A stretch of DNA of 64,000 nucleotides from an uncultured Clostridia bacterium (lineage in GTDB: Bacteria > Bacillota > Clostridia > TANB77 > CAG-508), in NCBI GenBank assembly GCA_934149165.1, contig CAKPDY010000002.1:1-64000 (forward strand). Direction: 5' to 3'. The translations under genes were made by a program, and so were the position numbers. Of this stretch, positions 56,864-64,000 are shown in pieces. The notes below the pieces were generated by a model that worked only from the letters and a program-made list of their open reading frames with translations, did no database searches and was not told the origin of the DNA. Position 1 is the stretch's first letter. The number at the start of each line of letters is the position of its first letter.

Positions 56864-57041
56864 ATTAATCTTGTATTATATATATGTATATAATACACTC
56901 CTTTCTATGTTTTATAATAGTTTAATTTTAAACTGTTTTTATTGTTTTGTCAAGGAACGCTTTGGTATATCCAATCTTCAACTATTTAATTCCTTTTTTT
57001 AGGCAAATTGTTTCCATAATATTAAATTACTACTAATAAAA

Positions 57042-57073
57042 AAAGATATAGACTGTAAACTGCCTATATCTTT
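57042..57073. terminator. Terminator after the HU gene
   Basis: AAAGATATAG (57042-57051) pairs with CTATATCTTT (57064-57073), past the stop of the leftward HU gene. An A-rich run on the plus strand gives U-rich RNA on the leftward transcript. Confidence 0.75.
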
Positions 57074-57116
57074 AATATGAATTCATATTTTATATAAATT
57101 ATATAAATTTCATTAA

Positions 57117-57398
57117 TTATTTTTTGTTATTAACTAAATCTTTTAAAGCTTTTCCAGCTTTGAATACTGGAGCTTTTGAAGCTGGTATTTTTATTTCTTC
57201 TTTAGTTTGTGGGTTTCTTCCTTTTCTAGCTGCTCTTTCTCTTGTTTCAAAAGAACCAAATCCAACTAGTTGAACTTTATCTCCTTTTACTAAAGTTTCT
57301 GTAACAACGTCAACAAATGCATTTACTATTGCTTCAGCATTTTTCTTTGTTTCTCCTGTTTTAGCAGCGATAGCCGCAATTAATTCAGATTTGTTCAT
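57117..57398 (-). CDS. hup: HU-family DNA-binding protein
   Basis: A 93-residue histone-like protein that bends and compacts [85 protein letters not shown] is the complete family pattern. AGGAGGT precedes the ATG. It is monocistronic, with its own terminator. Codon use is visibly optimised (GCT, GGT), as expected for high expression. Confidence 0.97.
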   Translation of the reverse strand: MNKSELIAAIAAKTGETKKNAEAIVNAFVDVVTETLVKGDKVQLVGFGSFETRERAARKGRNPQTKEEIKIPASKAPVFKAGKALKDLVNNKK

Positions 57399-57488
57399 TT
57401 TTCAATTACCTCCTATAAGTTATATGTAGCCTGCTTTTTTACGCTACTATTATCATTATTCGCCAAAGTTATATAAAATCCTTCTTTT

Positions 57489-59159
57489 TTACTTTATTTT
57501 TTCTTTATATATTCCCATTTTTACTAATATTGCATATATTTTTTGTCCATATGGTAACATAAGTATATCTTCTTCATTAAATATTTTAAGTACAATAACC
57601 GATAATGCATACGTTATTACTGCTACTACTAATGCTACTATTGTTGCCAAATTTTGTGAAATTATACTATTTAACAATATATATACACCATATGACACAA
57701 TTGCCATCATAACTGATGCTATTATTGGTTTTAAAACCATTTTTGAAAAACTTAATTTTAAATCTACTGTTTTCCTTAAAACTGTAAACACTATACTAAA
57801 AGCAATTATATGACATACATCTGTTGCAAAAGCTGCTCCTGCGGCTCCACCTAATGGACATATATCTGTTGGGATTGGAACTAAAATCAAATTAACTATT
57901 AATTTAGCAATAACACCTATTGTTAATGCTGTTGCTGGAACCATAACTTTACCTAACCCTTGTAATGCCCCATTTATTGTTTGCTCCATTGCTGTAAATA
58001 TTGTAGCTAATACACATACTTGCATTATCCATGCTCCTGAAGATGCGTTTGGAAAAAGCAATTTTAGTATAGGTTCTGCAAAAACAACCATTCCTACTAC
58101 ACATGGCAATACAATTATAATTGTTGTTAATAAAGAAAACGAAATTCTTTTTACACCTTTATTTAATTCCCCTTTTGCTCTTGCTGCCGAAATTGCTGGA
58201 ACTAGTGCTGTGGCAAAAGCTACATTAAATGACAATGGCAAACTTGTTAATGTTTCAACTTTTCCACTTAATATACCATACTGTGCTTTTGCCTCCATTT
58301 CAGGCAAAAAATTTTTCAATAAATTTACAACAGTAAAAGAGTCTATATTTTTGTTAATTGATACAAGTATAGAACTTAATGAAATTGGTATAGACACCCA
58401 TAAAATATTTTTTACTATTTCCAATATAGGTTTGCTCATAACTTTTGATTTTTTTGTACTAATTACTTCTGTTTCAATCTTTTCTCTTCTATGAATTTTA
58501 TAATATGTATATAAATACATAAAACTTGCTACTGTAGCCATTGTTGTTGCTAAATTTGCACCAGCTGCCATAAGTGCTGTATTAACACCTGAAAAAACAG
58601 CAACTATTTCTACAACAATTATTGTAAATACAGTTTTAAATACTTGTTCTAATGTTTGTGAATTTGCTGTTACTTTTATTTTTGACCTTCCATTAAAGAA
58701 TCCTCTAATTACAGACATTATTGATACAAAAAATATTGATGGAGATAATGCAACTAATGTCATTTCTGCCTCTGGAATTCCCATCATTAATGATATTCTT
58801 TTTGCTCCTAGCAATAATAGTAATGTTCCTACAAGTCCTATCACACCAAATGTTGCAAATGCAATTTTAAAAATTCTATGTGCCCCTTTCGAATCTCCAA
58901 CAGACAATCTTTCAGCTACTAATTTTGAGACTGCATTTGGGACTCCTATTGATGAAATTGATAGTAATAATGCATATATTTGATACCCTGCACTATATAT
59001 TGCATTTCCTTCGTCGCCAAATCCTTCTTTATTTGTTAAATACCATTTATATGCAAATCCTAAAAATTTTATTAGTACTTGTGATACCATTAATGCAAGT
59101 ACACCTTGCATAAAGCTTTCTTTTTTTATTTTTTTATTTGTTTTACTATTTGCTAACAT
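57489..59159 (-). CDS. Polysaccharide/lipid flippase, SpoVB/MurJ type
   Basis: A 556-residue membrane protein with about 14 helices of the MOP exporter fold. GVPNAVSKLVAERLSVGDSKGAHRIFKIAF and RGFFNGRSKIKVTANSQTLEQVFKTVFTI are typical of the SpoVB/YtgP group. Such proteins flip lipid-linked wall precursors; SpoVB acts in cortex synthesis. Which of the paralogues this is cannot be decided. AGAAAGGA precedes the ATG. Confidence 0.85.
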   Translation of the reverse strand: MLANSKTNKKIKKESFMQGVLALMVSQVLIKFLGFAYKWYLTNKEGFGDEGNAIYSAGYQIYALLLSISSIGVPNAVSKLVAERLSVGDSKGAHRIFKIAFATFGVIGLVGTLLLLLGAKRISLMMGIPEAEMTLVALSPSIFFVSIMSVIRGFFNGRSKIKVTANSQTLEQVFKTVFTIIVVEIVAVFSGVNTALMAAGANLATTMATVASFMYLYTYYKIHRREKIETEVISTKKSKVMSKPILEIVKNILWVSIPISLSSILVSINKNIDSFTVVNLLKNFLPEMEAKAQYGILSGKVETLTSLPLSFNVAFATALVPAISAARAKGELNKGVKRISFSLLTTIIIVLPCVVGMVVFAEPILKLLFPNASSGAWIMQVCVLATIFTAMEQTINGALQGLGKVMVPATALTIGVIAKLIVNLILVPIPTDICPLGGAAGAAFATDVCHIIAFSIVFTVLRKTVDLKLSFSKMVLKPIIASVMMAIVSYGVYILLNSIISQNLATIVALVVAVITYALSVIVLKIFNEEDILMLPYGQKIYAILVKMGIYKEKIK

Positions 59160-59269
59160 TTAAATTTCCTTTCTAAACTCCCTTTAATTCAGTTTATTAA
59201 ATTATATTAGTAATATTCTTATTTTTCAAGTGTTTTTTTTAATTTAGAAAACAAATTTCCCTAAAACTA

Positions 59270-59298
59270 TTGATTTTTTAGCAATTTTATAGGATAAT
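59270..59298 (+). promoter_or_regulatory. Promoter of the VirD4-like gene
   Basis: TTGATT (59270-59275), a 17-nt spacer and GATAAT (59293-59298). The start point near 59305 leaves almost no leader for an ATG at 59307, which favours the TTG start at 59337. Confidence 0.6.
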
Positions 59299-59336
59299 AT
59301 AAGTATATGATTTTTTGTATGAAAGTGGTGAATTTT

Positions 59337-61652
59337 TTGAAGTTAATAGATAAATTATTGAAAAAATTAAAAACAGATAGAAACACATTTTTTACATATA
59401 TACTAACACTAATAACAATATATTTAGTAGTAGATAGATTTGTAGACTTATTAATAATGATTTTCACTGGAATTGCATCAAGCTATTGGAATCCAATACA
59501 ATATTCTATAGCATTTGCAGTGCCAATATTTGCATACTTATTTTCTTGTAGTTCTAAATTTATAAAATCACAAGAAATGAAATTGTCATTTTTCTACACA
59601 TACATTGTTGCATTGTATATATTAGTAATTTCAATGTTCGTACAATGGATAAATGCTGGCTGTTGGTTTTTACTTCTTTCTCTTCCTAAATATCCAATAA
59701 TAGCCACAAAATTTAGTTACTTAATAAAACCTGCATTTTGCTCTATTTCAGCATTTTTGCCTTTAACAACATTTTATTCAGTATTTAAATTTTTATATAC
59801 ACAAGTTAATGATTCACGATTATTGCAAGAAGCAATTTATGAATACAAAGGAATTAGCTTAGCACCAAAAAGTGCAAATATTGGACCAAACACTTGTGAA
59901 ATCACTTTAGGAACAGATTATAGGAATGGAAAATCAGTTAAGATTTCAGAGAAAAAGCGCTTTGAATCAATGCTTGTTGTAGGCGTTTCAGGTTCAGGAA
60001 AAACTTCATTAATATATGAACCTATGATAGCAAAAGACATTGATAAAAAATATCAATACAGAGAGACTGGCAAAGAATTAGCCTTTGTTGCATTAAAAAC
60101 CGGAATAGCAACTCTGTCTTGTCCTTACGATAATACTTATATAAATAACAACTTTAATTTAAACATGATACAACCCAAAGAAAATAAAATTAAAATATTT
60201 CAATCATATATGAAAAAAATGATTTATAATATATCATCAAGTGGAACAATTTATAGAAATTTAGGTATTACTTATATTTCACCAGATTATGAATCAATAT
60301 CACATATTTTAGAAATTGCTAAAGCATATAAAATTTCTGTAAACCTTGTTGATCCAAAAAATCCTGAATCTCAAGGACTAAATCCTTTTGCATATGATGA
60401 TCCAATGCAAACAGCAGTAACTATTTCAACTGTTTTAAAAGGGCTAGCTCATAATTCAGGTAACTCTGTTGATATTGCATATGAAAATACATATTCTTAT
60501 CAAGTTATTGAAAACTTATCAATATTATTGAAAGAAATGTATCCAAGAATGCATGATGGTGAATTACCTACACTTGAAGATATGTTAAGTATGTTAAATG
60601 ATTTTAATTTAGTTGAATATATGTGTAAAGAACTTGAAAAAGATGAAAATCTTGAAAAACAATATTCTGTATTACTTTCTTACTTCAAAAAGAATTTCTA
60701 TTCAAATGGTCCTGGAAGAGAAAATACAGAAAAATATGTATATTCTGCAAGTACATTGTTAGATAATTTATTACGTTATCCAGGAATTAGAAGAATTTTA
60801 TGCAATAGAACAAATAACATAAACTTTGACAATACACTTGTAAATGGTGATATTACATTACTATGCACAAGACGTGGAGATTTAGGTACCTCAGCACATA
60901 CTGCATTTGGTTTATTCTTTATATTATCAATGCAATACGCAATATTAAGAAGACCTGGAAATGAAAATACTCGTATTCCTCATTTCCTATATATAGATGA
61001 ATTTCCAGACTTCATTTGTTCACAAACAGAAGCTATATTTACAATGTATAGAAAATATAGAATTGGTACTGTAATTTCAATGCAAAATCTTGATCAATTA
61101 AATGTATCAAACAAAAGATATAGAAGTACAATTATAGCAAACTGTGCCAATAAAATCGTATTTGGAAATAATACTCCTGAAGATAACGAATGGTGGAGTA
61201 AAGAACTTGGTGAAGAAAAGAAATGGACATTTAAACAAAGTTATGATACTGCAAAGGGTACTTATGATGCTAAGTTAGGTGATATAAGTTACAAAGCAGA
61301 TACACGATACAAAGCAGGAAAAATACAAAGCACAAAATTCAAACAATGTTTATATAAAATTGCTTCTGATAGTGGAAGATATGAAAATGGTGTTTGTGTA
61401 TTAGATTTTGTAGAAGCTAAATATAAAGAACCCCATGAGGTTAATAAATATAATTTTGAAAAATATAGTAACAGTAATTCAAATTATACTGATTCTAAAA
61501 AAACAAAAAAGAAAAAATCTGTTATAACAAGTTTTTCTGAAGATGATAATACTGAATTAGAATTAGATCCAATTAGAACTGATATATCAGATTCATTATT
61601 TGAAAGTAATTCAGAAGATGCAATTATAACTAAAAAATTTAATAATACATAA
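59337..61652 (+). CDS. VirD4/TraG-like conjugative coupling ATPase
   Basis: A protein of 771 residues with three or four N-terminal membrane helices. The large cytoplasmic ATPase has Walker A in VVGVSGSGKTSLIY, Walker B in HFLYIDEFPDF and the downstream VISMQNLDQL, as in VirD4/TraG proteins that pump DNA or protein through type IV systems. The C-terminal ~60 residues are charged and disordered. The TTG at 59337 has AAAGTGGTG upstream; an ATG at 59307 is nearly leaderless. No other type IV secretion gene lies in view, so its partner system is unknown. A terminator follows. Confidence 0.75.
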   Translation: MKLIDKLLKKLKTDRNTFFTYILTLITIYLVVDRFVDLLIMIFTGIASSYWNPIQYSIAFAVPIFAYLFSCSSKFIKSQEMKLSFFYTYIVALYILVISMFVQWINAGCWFLLLSLPKYPIIATKFSYLIKPAFCSISAFLPLTTFYSVFKFLYTQVNDSRLLQEAIYEYKGISLAPKSANIGPNTCEITLGTDYRNGKSVKISEKKRFESMLVVGVSGSGKTSLIYEPMIAKDIDKKYQYRETGKELAFVALKTGIATLSCPYDNTYINNNFNLNMIQPKENKIKIFQSYMKKMIYNISSSGTIYRNLGITYISPDYESISHILEIAKAYKISVNLVDPKNPESQGLNPFAYDDPMQTAVTISTVLKGLAHNSGNSVDIAYENTYSYQVIENLSILLKEMYPRMHDGELPTLEDMLSMLNDFNLVEYMCKELEKDENLEKQYSVLLSYFKKNFYSNGPGRENTEKYVYSASTLLDNLLRYPGIRRILCNRTNNINFDNTLVNGDITLLCTRRGDLGTSAHTAFGLFFILSMQYAILRRPGNENTRIPHFLYIDEFPDFICSQTEAIFTMYRKYRIGTVISMQNLDQLNVSNKRYRSTIIANCANKIVFGNNTPEDNEWWSKELGEEKKWTFKQSYDTAKGTYDAKLGDISYKADTRYKAGKIQSTKFKQCLYKIASDSGRYENGVCVLDFVEAKYKEPHEVNKYNFEKYSNSNSNYTDSKKTKKKKSVITSFSEDDNTELELDPIRTDISDSLFESNSEDAIITKKFNNT

Positions 61653-61673
61653 AGGTATCTTTTAGATACCTTT
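61651..61673. terminator. Terminator after the VirD4-like gene
   Basis: AAAGGTATCT (61651-61660) pairs with AGATACCTTT (61664-61673), followed by T-rich sequence. A second, weaker hairpin with AGAAAAAACG/CGTTTTTTCT arms follows at about 61738-61794. Confidence 0.85.
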
Positions 61674-61807
61674 TATTGTAATTTTACAGAAATTTTCACT
61701 TATTGAAAAAGTAAGTTAAATAAAGTAAGTAAGCATAAGAAAAAACGGACTTTTTGAAATGTTATCAAAATTTCGTTTTTTCTTTTACAGTAATTTTAAA
61801 AAAAATA

Positions 61808-61836
61808 TTGACACAATATATTTTTTGTTGTATAAT
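61808..61836 (+). promoter_or_regulatory. Perfect-consensus SigA promoter
   Basis: TTGACA (61808-61813), a 17-nt spacer and TATAAT (61831-61836), an exact match to the consensus. It drives the 43-residue acidic protein. The leader is about 55 nt. Confidence 0.85.
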
Positions 61837-61898
61837 TTTTTTACATTAATTTTATTAGTGTATTTTCCTTGCAAATAATTTTAAAAGGAGGGTTTGTT

Positions 61899-62030
61899 AT
61901 GGCATCAAGACCTGATCCTGATGACGTTTATTATGATGAAGACTCTGGTTTATTCATAGATTCTGAATCAGGTGACGCATACTATGATGAAGATTGTACA
62001 GATTTCTGTATAAATATCTACCCTGATTAG
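61899..62030 (+). CDS. Acidic 43-residue protein with consensus expression signals
   Basis: Starts MASRPDPDDVYYDEDSGLF and ends DFCINIYPD. Two copies of a YYDED-type unit are visible (VYYDEDSGLFID and AYYDEDCTDFCI). About a third of the residues are Asp or Glu, and there are two cysteines three residues apart. AAAAGGAGGG precedes the ATG. The promoter is an exact consensus and a strong terminator follows, so the gene is likely highly expressed. No family is recognised. It lies between the VirD4-like and the winged-helix-like genes. Confidence 0.65.
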   Translation: MASRPDPDDVYYDEDSGLFIDSESGDAYYDEDCTDFCINIYPD

Positions 62031-62050
62031 TTGTGCCACACCCAAAATAT

Positions 62051-62083
62051 CCCCAGAAATTTTATAATTTCTGGGGGTTGTTT
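62051..62083. terminator. Strong terminator after the acidic protein gene
   Basis: CCCCAGAAAT (62051-62060) pairs with ATTTCTGGGG (62067-62076), followed by G TTGTTTTATT on the plus strand. Confidence 0.9.
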
Positions 62084-62090
62084 TATTTAT

Positions 62091-63032
62091 TTACATTCCC
62101 AATAATTTAACTTGTACATTTTCCATTTTATATTTACCACTTTTTTCATCAATTTTAAAAGTAACTAAAGTTTTATCTAAACTCTCTTCATTTTGACGTA
62201 AATCAGTTGTAAAATATAATCTGATTTTATCTATTTCAACTTTATTAACTACAATTTCTTTAAAAGTTTCAGCAATATGTTTATCATCTTCACATACTAA
62301 AATTAATTGTGGAATATTTTTGTATCCTGAATCACCTGGAACAAAATTATCATAAAAATCTTTAAATAATCTCATTTTTTCCACTAATTTCTTTTTCCAG
62401 TCATCTTCTCTTCTTATAACTTCAAAAACAAAATCTATTGACTTTGATGCTTTAGCTAATTTTATACTACCTCCTGTTGCTTTAAATGTTTTTCCTGCCA
62501 TTTTAGCTGTGATTGTTGGCTTTGGAACATAACTTTCAAATGCTTTTACTTTTCTTAAATACGCAATTATTGTTTGATTTCCAGCTAAACGTTTTTTTAT
62601 CATAGCAACTGGTTTTGCATTATCACTAGGCTGCCATTTACACTCCTTTTCCCTTGAAGTTAATAAATATTTTCCCATTTTTTCCATACAATATATTCTG
62701 TAAATTCCTTTTCCATCGTCAGAATTAAAGAAATATCTTGTTAAAATTTTTGATCTTACTAATTGATCTAATTTATTATTTAATTTGTCCTGAGATTTTA
62801 CGTCAATTCCTTTCCACTCTAGTAATTGAAATAATTGTCTTGATGTTATAAACTCAAATTCATTTACTAAATATAATATTTCAAAATGAATATCTGTTAT
62901 ATGACCAATATTTATCTTATGTACAATTTGATTCATTGAAACATAACCATCTTTACCATCAAAAGTCTTAATTTCTCCTTCTCTAATAGCAAAAGGTGAT
63001 ACTGTTGCTTTAATTTCATTATCATTAACCAC
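62091..63032 (-). CDS. Winged-helix-like protein, possibly replication-relaxation family
   Basis: A 313-residue soluble protein. The N-terminal ~120 residues look like a winged helix (HFEILYLVNEFEFITSRQLFQLLEW...LDQLVRSKILTRYFF). The rest is a mixed fold with a KAFESYVPKP segment and a nuclease-like LVCEDDKHIAETF strand. It resembles the replication-relaxation/MobC-like proteins found on conjugative elements, by memory only. It starts at GTG with AGGAGG eight nt upstream. It is convergent with the acidic protein gene; together with the VirD4-like gene it may be a conserved pair. Confidence 0.5.
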   Translation of the reverse strand: MVNDNEIKATVSPFAIREGEIKTFDGKDGYVSMNQIVHKINIGHITDIHFEILYLVNEFEFITSRQLFQLLEWKGIDVKSQDKLNNKLDQLVRSKILTRYFFNSDDGKGIYRIYCMEKMGKYLLTSREKECKWQPSDNAKPVAMIKKRLAGNQTIIAYLRKVKAFESYVPKPTITAKMAGKTFKATGGSIKLAKASKSIDFVFEVIRREDDWKKKLVEKMRLFKDFYDNFVPGDSGYKNIPQLILVCEDDKHIAETFKEIVVNKVEIDKIRLYFTTDLRQNEESLDKTLVTFKIDEKSGKYKMENVQVKLLGM

Positions 63033-63142
63033 TTAAAAAACCTCCTAAAATTTTATTTAAAATTTTATTATATATTTAATTAAATATAAATTTAAATATA
63101 TACATATATTTTTTGAACATTTATATGTTCATATTTGGCATT

Positions 63143-63946
63143 TTATACAATTAGTAATTTTATTTTTTTTCTATCTGGAACAATTTTTTTAATGTAAACA
63201 TCTACGTTTTGTCCATATTCAATTCCTTCTTTGTATTCAGCCATTCCAACTAGATTTGGTTTTAATTCTATAAAAATTCCATTTTTAGATTTTTCCGTTT
63301 CCCTTGCAATTCCTGTAACTGTTTCGCCCTCTTGAAAATCTTTAACATTATCTTCCCATGTTCCTAGTAATTCTTTATATGTTAAAATAACTCTTTCTAG
63401 CCTTCTATCTATACATTTTATCATAACATTTATTTTTTGTCCAATTTTTAATCTTTCTGCTGGTGTTTTTATTCTAGCTATTGAAATATCTTCTATATGT
63501 AATAGTCCAACTATTCCTCCACCTATTTCAACAAATACACCATATGGTTGCATACTTTTTACTATTCCATTTACAACCATTCCTTCTTTTAAATCATTTG
63601 AAATCCAATTTAATGCATCTTTACCAACTTCTTTTCTTGATAATATATAATTGTTTTTTGAATCTTTATCTTTAACTTTGAATTGTACATATTTATTAAC
63701 CTTGCTCATACATATATTTGGTTTTGGAAATCCTGTTTCTTCAACATTTACTGCCTCAACTTCTTCTCTTGGTATTATTCCTGTTATGTTATTTCCTAAA
63801 TCTACATATAAGTTATAATTTGAATCACATTTATTTACTTTACCTTGTAAAATTTCCCCAGTTGTTATTGCGTTTAATAAACTTTCTTCAGTGATATTTT
63901 GGTTATTTATATTCCACCCTTCAGGTAAAAATCTTTGGTATTCCAT
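63143..63946 (-). CDS. S1-domain RNA-binding protein (ribosomal protein S1-like)
   Basis: A 267-residue protein with three S1/OB repeats. The first has GKVNKCDSNYNLYVDLGNNITGIIPREEVE, the second GIVKSMQPYGVFVEIGGGIVGLLHIEDISI, and the third GIARETEKSKNGIFIELKPNLVGMAEY. The second repeat is the most typical. It could act in translation initiation as a short S1 homologue, as in other Firmicutes, or in RNA turnover. The ATG at 63946 has AAGGGGA six nt upstream. Confidence 0.82.
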   Translation of the reverse strand: MEYQRFLPEGWNINNQNITEESLLNAITTGEILQGKVNKCDSNYNLYVDLGNNITGIIPREEVEAVNVEETGFPKPNICMSKVNKYVQFKVKDKDSKNNYILSRKEVGKDALNWISNDLKEGMVVNGIVKSMQPYGVFVEIGGGIVGLLHIEDISIARIKTPAERLKIGQKINVMIKCIDRRLERVILTYKELLGTWEDNVKDFQEGETVTGIARETEKSKNGIFIELKPNLVGMAEYKEGIEYGQNVDVYIKKIVPDRKKIKLLIV

Positions 63947-64000
63947 TTGCACTCCCCTTTTTCTTAAGTTTTTTTCTATTATATAATTAATATATTTTTT

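Noticed and set aside
59270..64000. Prophage
   Set aside because: No capsid, tail, terminase or integrase gene is visible; a conjugation-type ATPase alone does not show a phage.

Overview
The window is a strongly AT-rich bacterial chromosome segment from a spore-forming, anaerobic low-GC Firmicute, most likely an uncultured Clostridia-type gut organism. The evidence is the sporulation and germination genes (cwlD, spoVD, spoVAC, a SpoVB-type flippase), the oxygen-sensitive pyruvate formate-lyase with its activase, the clostridial ferredoxin, a WalRK-type system and ordinary AGGAGG ribosome-binding sites. TGA serves as a stop, so the stop-codon assignments look standard. The exact taxon cannot be fixed from the sequence alone.

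Layout. Positions 1-6.6 kb hold envelope and spore functions on the minus strand (M23 peptidase, cwlD, a small alpha-CTD-like protein with a structured leader, a DUF898-like membrane protein, sortase, ksgA). Positions 6.8-19.1 kb are the division and cell-wall cluster read right to left: mraZ, rsmH, ftsL, spoVD, murE, mraY, ftsW, murG. A divergent alr plus ATP-grasp ligase pair is inserted on the plus strand. Positions 19.3-31.5 kb are housekeeping genes (rarA, ruvA, tcdA, YibE/F, dodecin, spoVAC, nfo, a DAACS symporter, ferredoxin, ricT, holB, lepB, walK, walR). Positions 31.7-41 kb contain a hypothetical protein and a giant cyclic-beta-glucan-synthase-like enzyme. Positions 41.2-50.3 kb carry an XRE regulator, pflB-pflA, a patatin, ftsH, tilS and a CBM25-like protein. 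Positions 50.4-59.2 kb carry a FabG-like reductase, three tRNAs (Lys, Glu, Thr), dnaB, rplI, a candidate structured RNA, small membrane proteins, gdpP, HU and a SpoVB/MurJ-type flippase. Positions 59.3-64 kb carry a VirD4-like ATPase, a 43-residue acidic protein with consensus expression signals, a winged-helix-like protein and an S1-domain protein.

Main discovery. Six genes (ftsW, spoVD, ndvB-like, tilS, dnaB, gdpP) are broken in frame at eight places, and all eight breaks have the same form: the zero frame reaches a CGG codon, and homology resumes if one base, the C, is skipped so that GGN (Gly) is read. Each repaired length is an exact number of codons. In a hand scan of every other gene I found no CGG in frame as a normal arginine codon, while CGU, CGC, CGA, AGA and AGG are used. 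The simplest reading is that CGG is unassigned in this lineage and works as a +1 frameshift signal, so that C insertions before glycine codons are tolerated even in essential genes. Three of the eight sites fall on invariant glycines (FtsW SYGG, the GAFGYRDQ motif of the GH94 domain, and the GGGGH motif of GdpP).

Secondary findings. An exact 20-nt element lies 36 and 37 nt upstream of the -35 boxes of murE and walR. An octamer array fills the mraZ-rsmH gap. Three MraZ boxes with 10-bp spacing precede mraZ. A rod-like RNA on the minus strand, shown by three strand-specific G-U pairs, lies upstream of rplI. A three-hairpin leader precedes the alpha-CTD-like gene. A 17-codon leader ORF overlaps the ATP-grasp gene. 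A ribosome-binding-site-occluding hairpin precedes cwlD.
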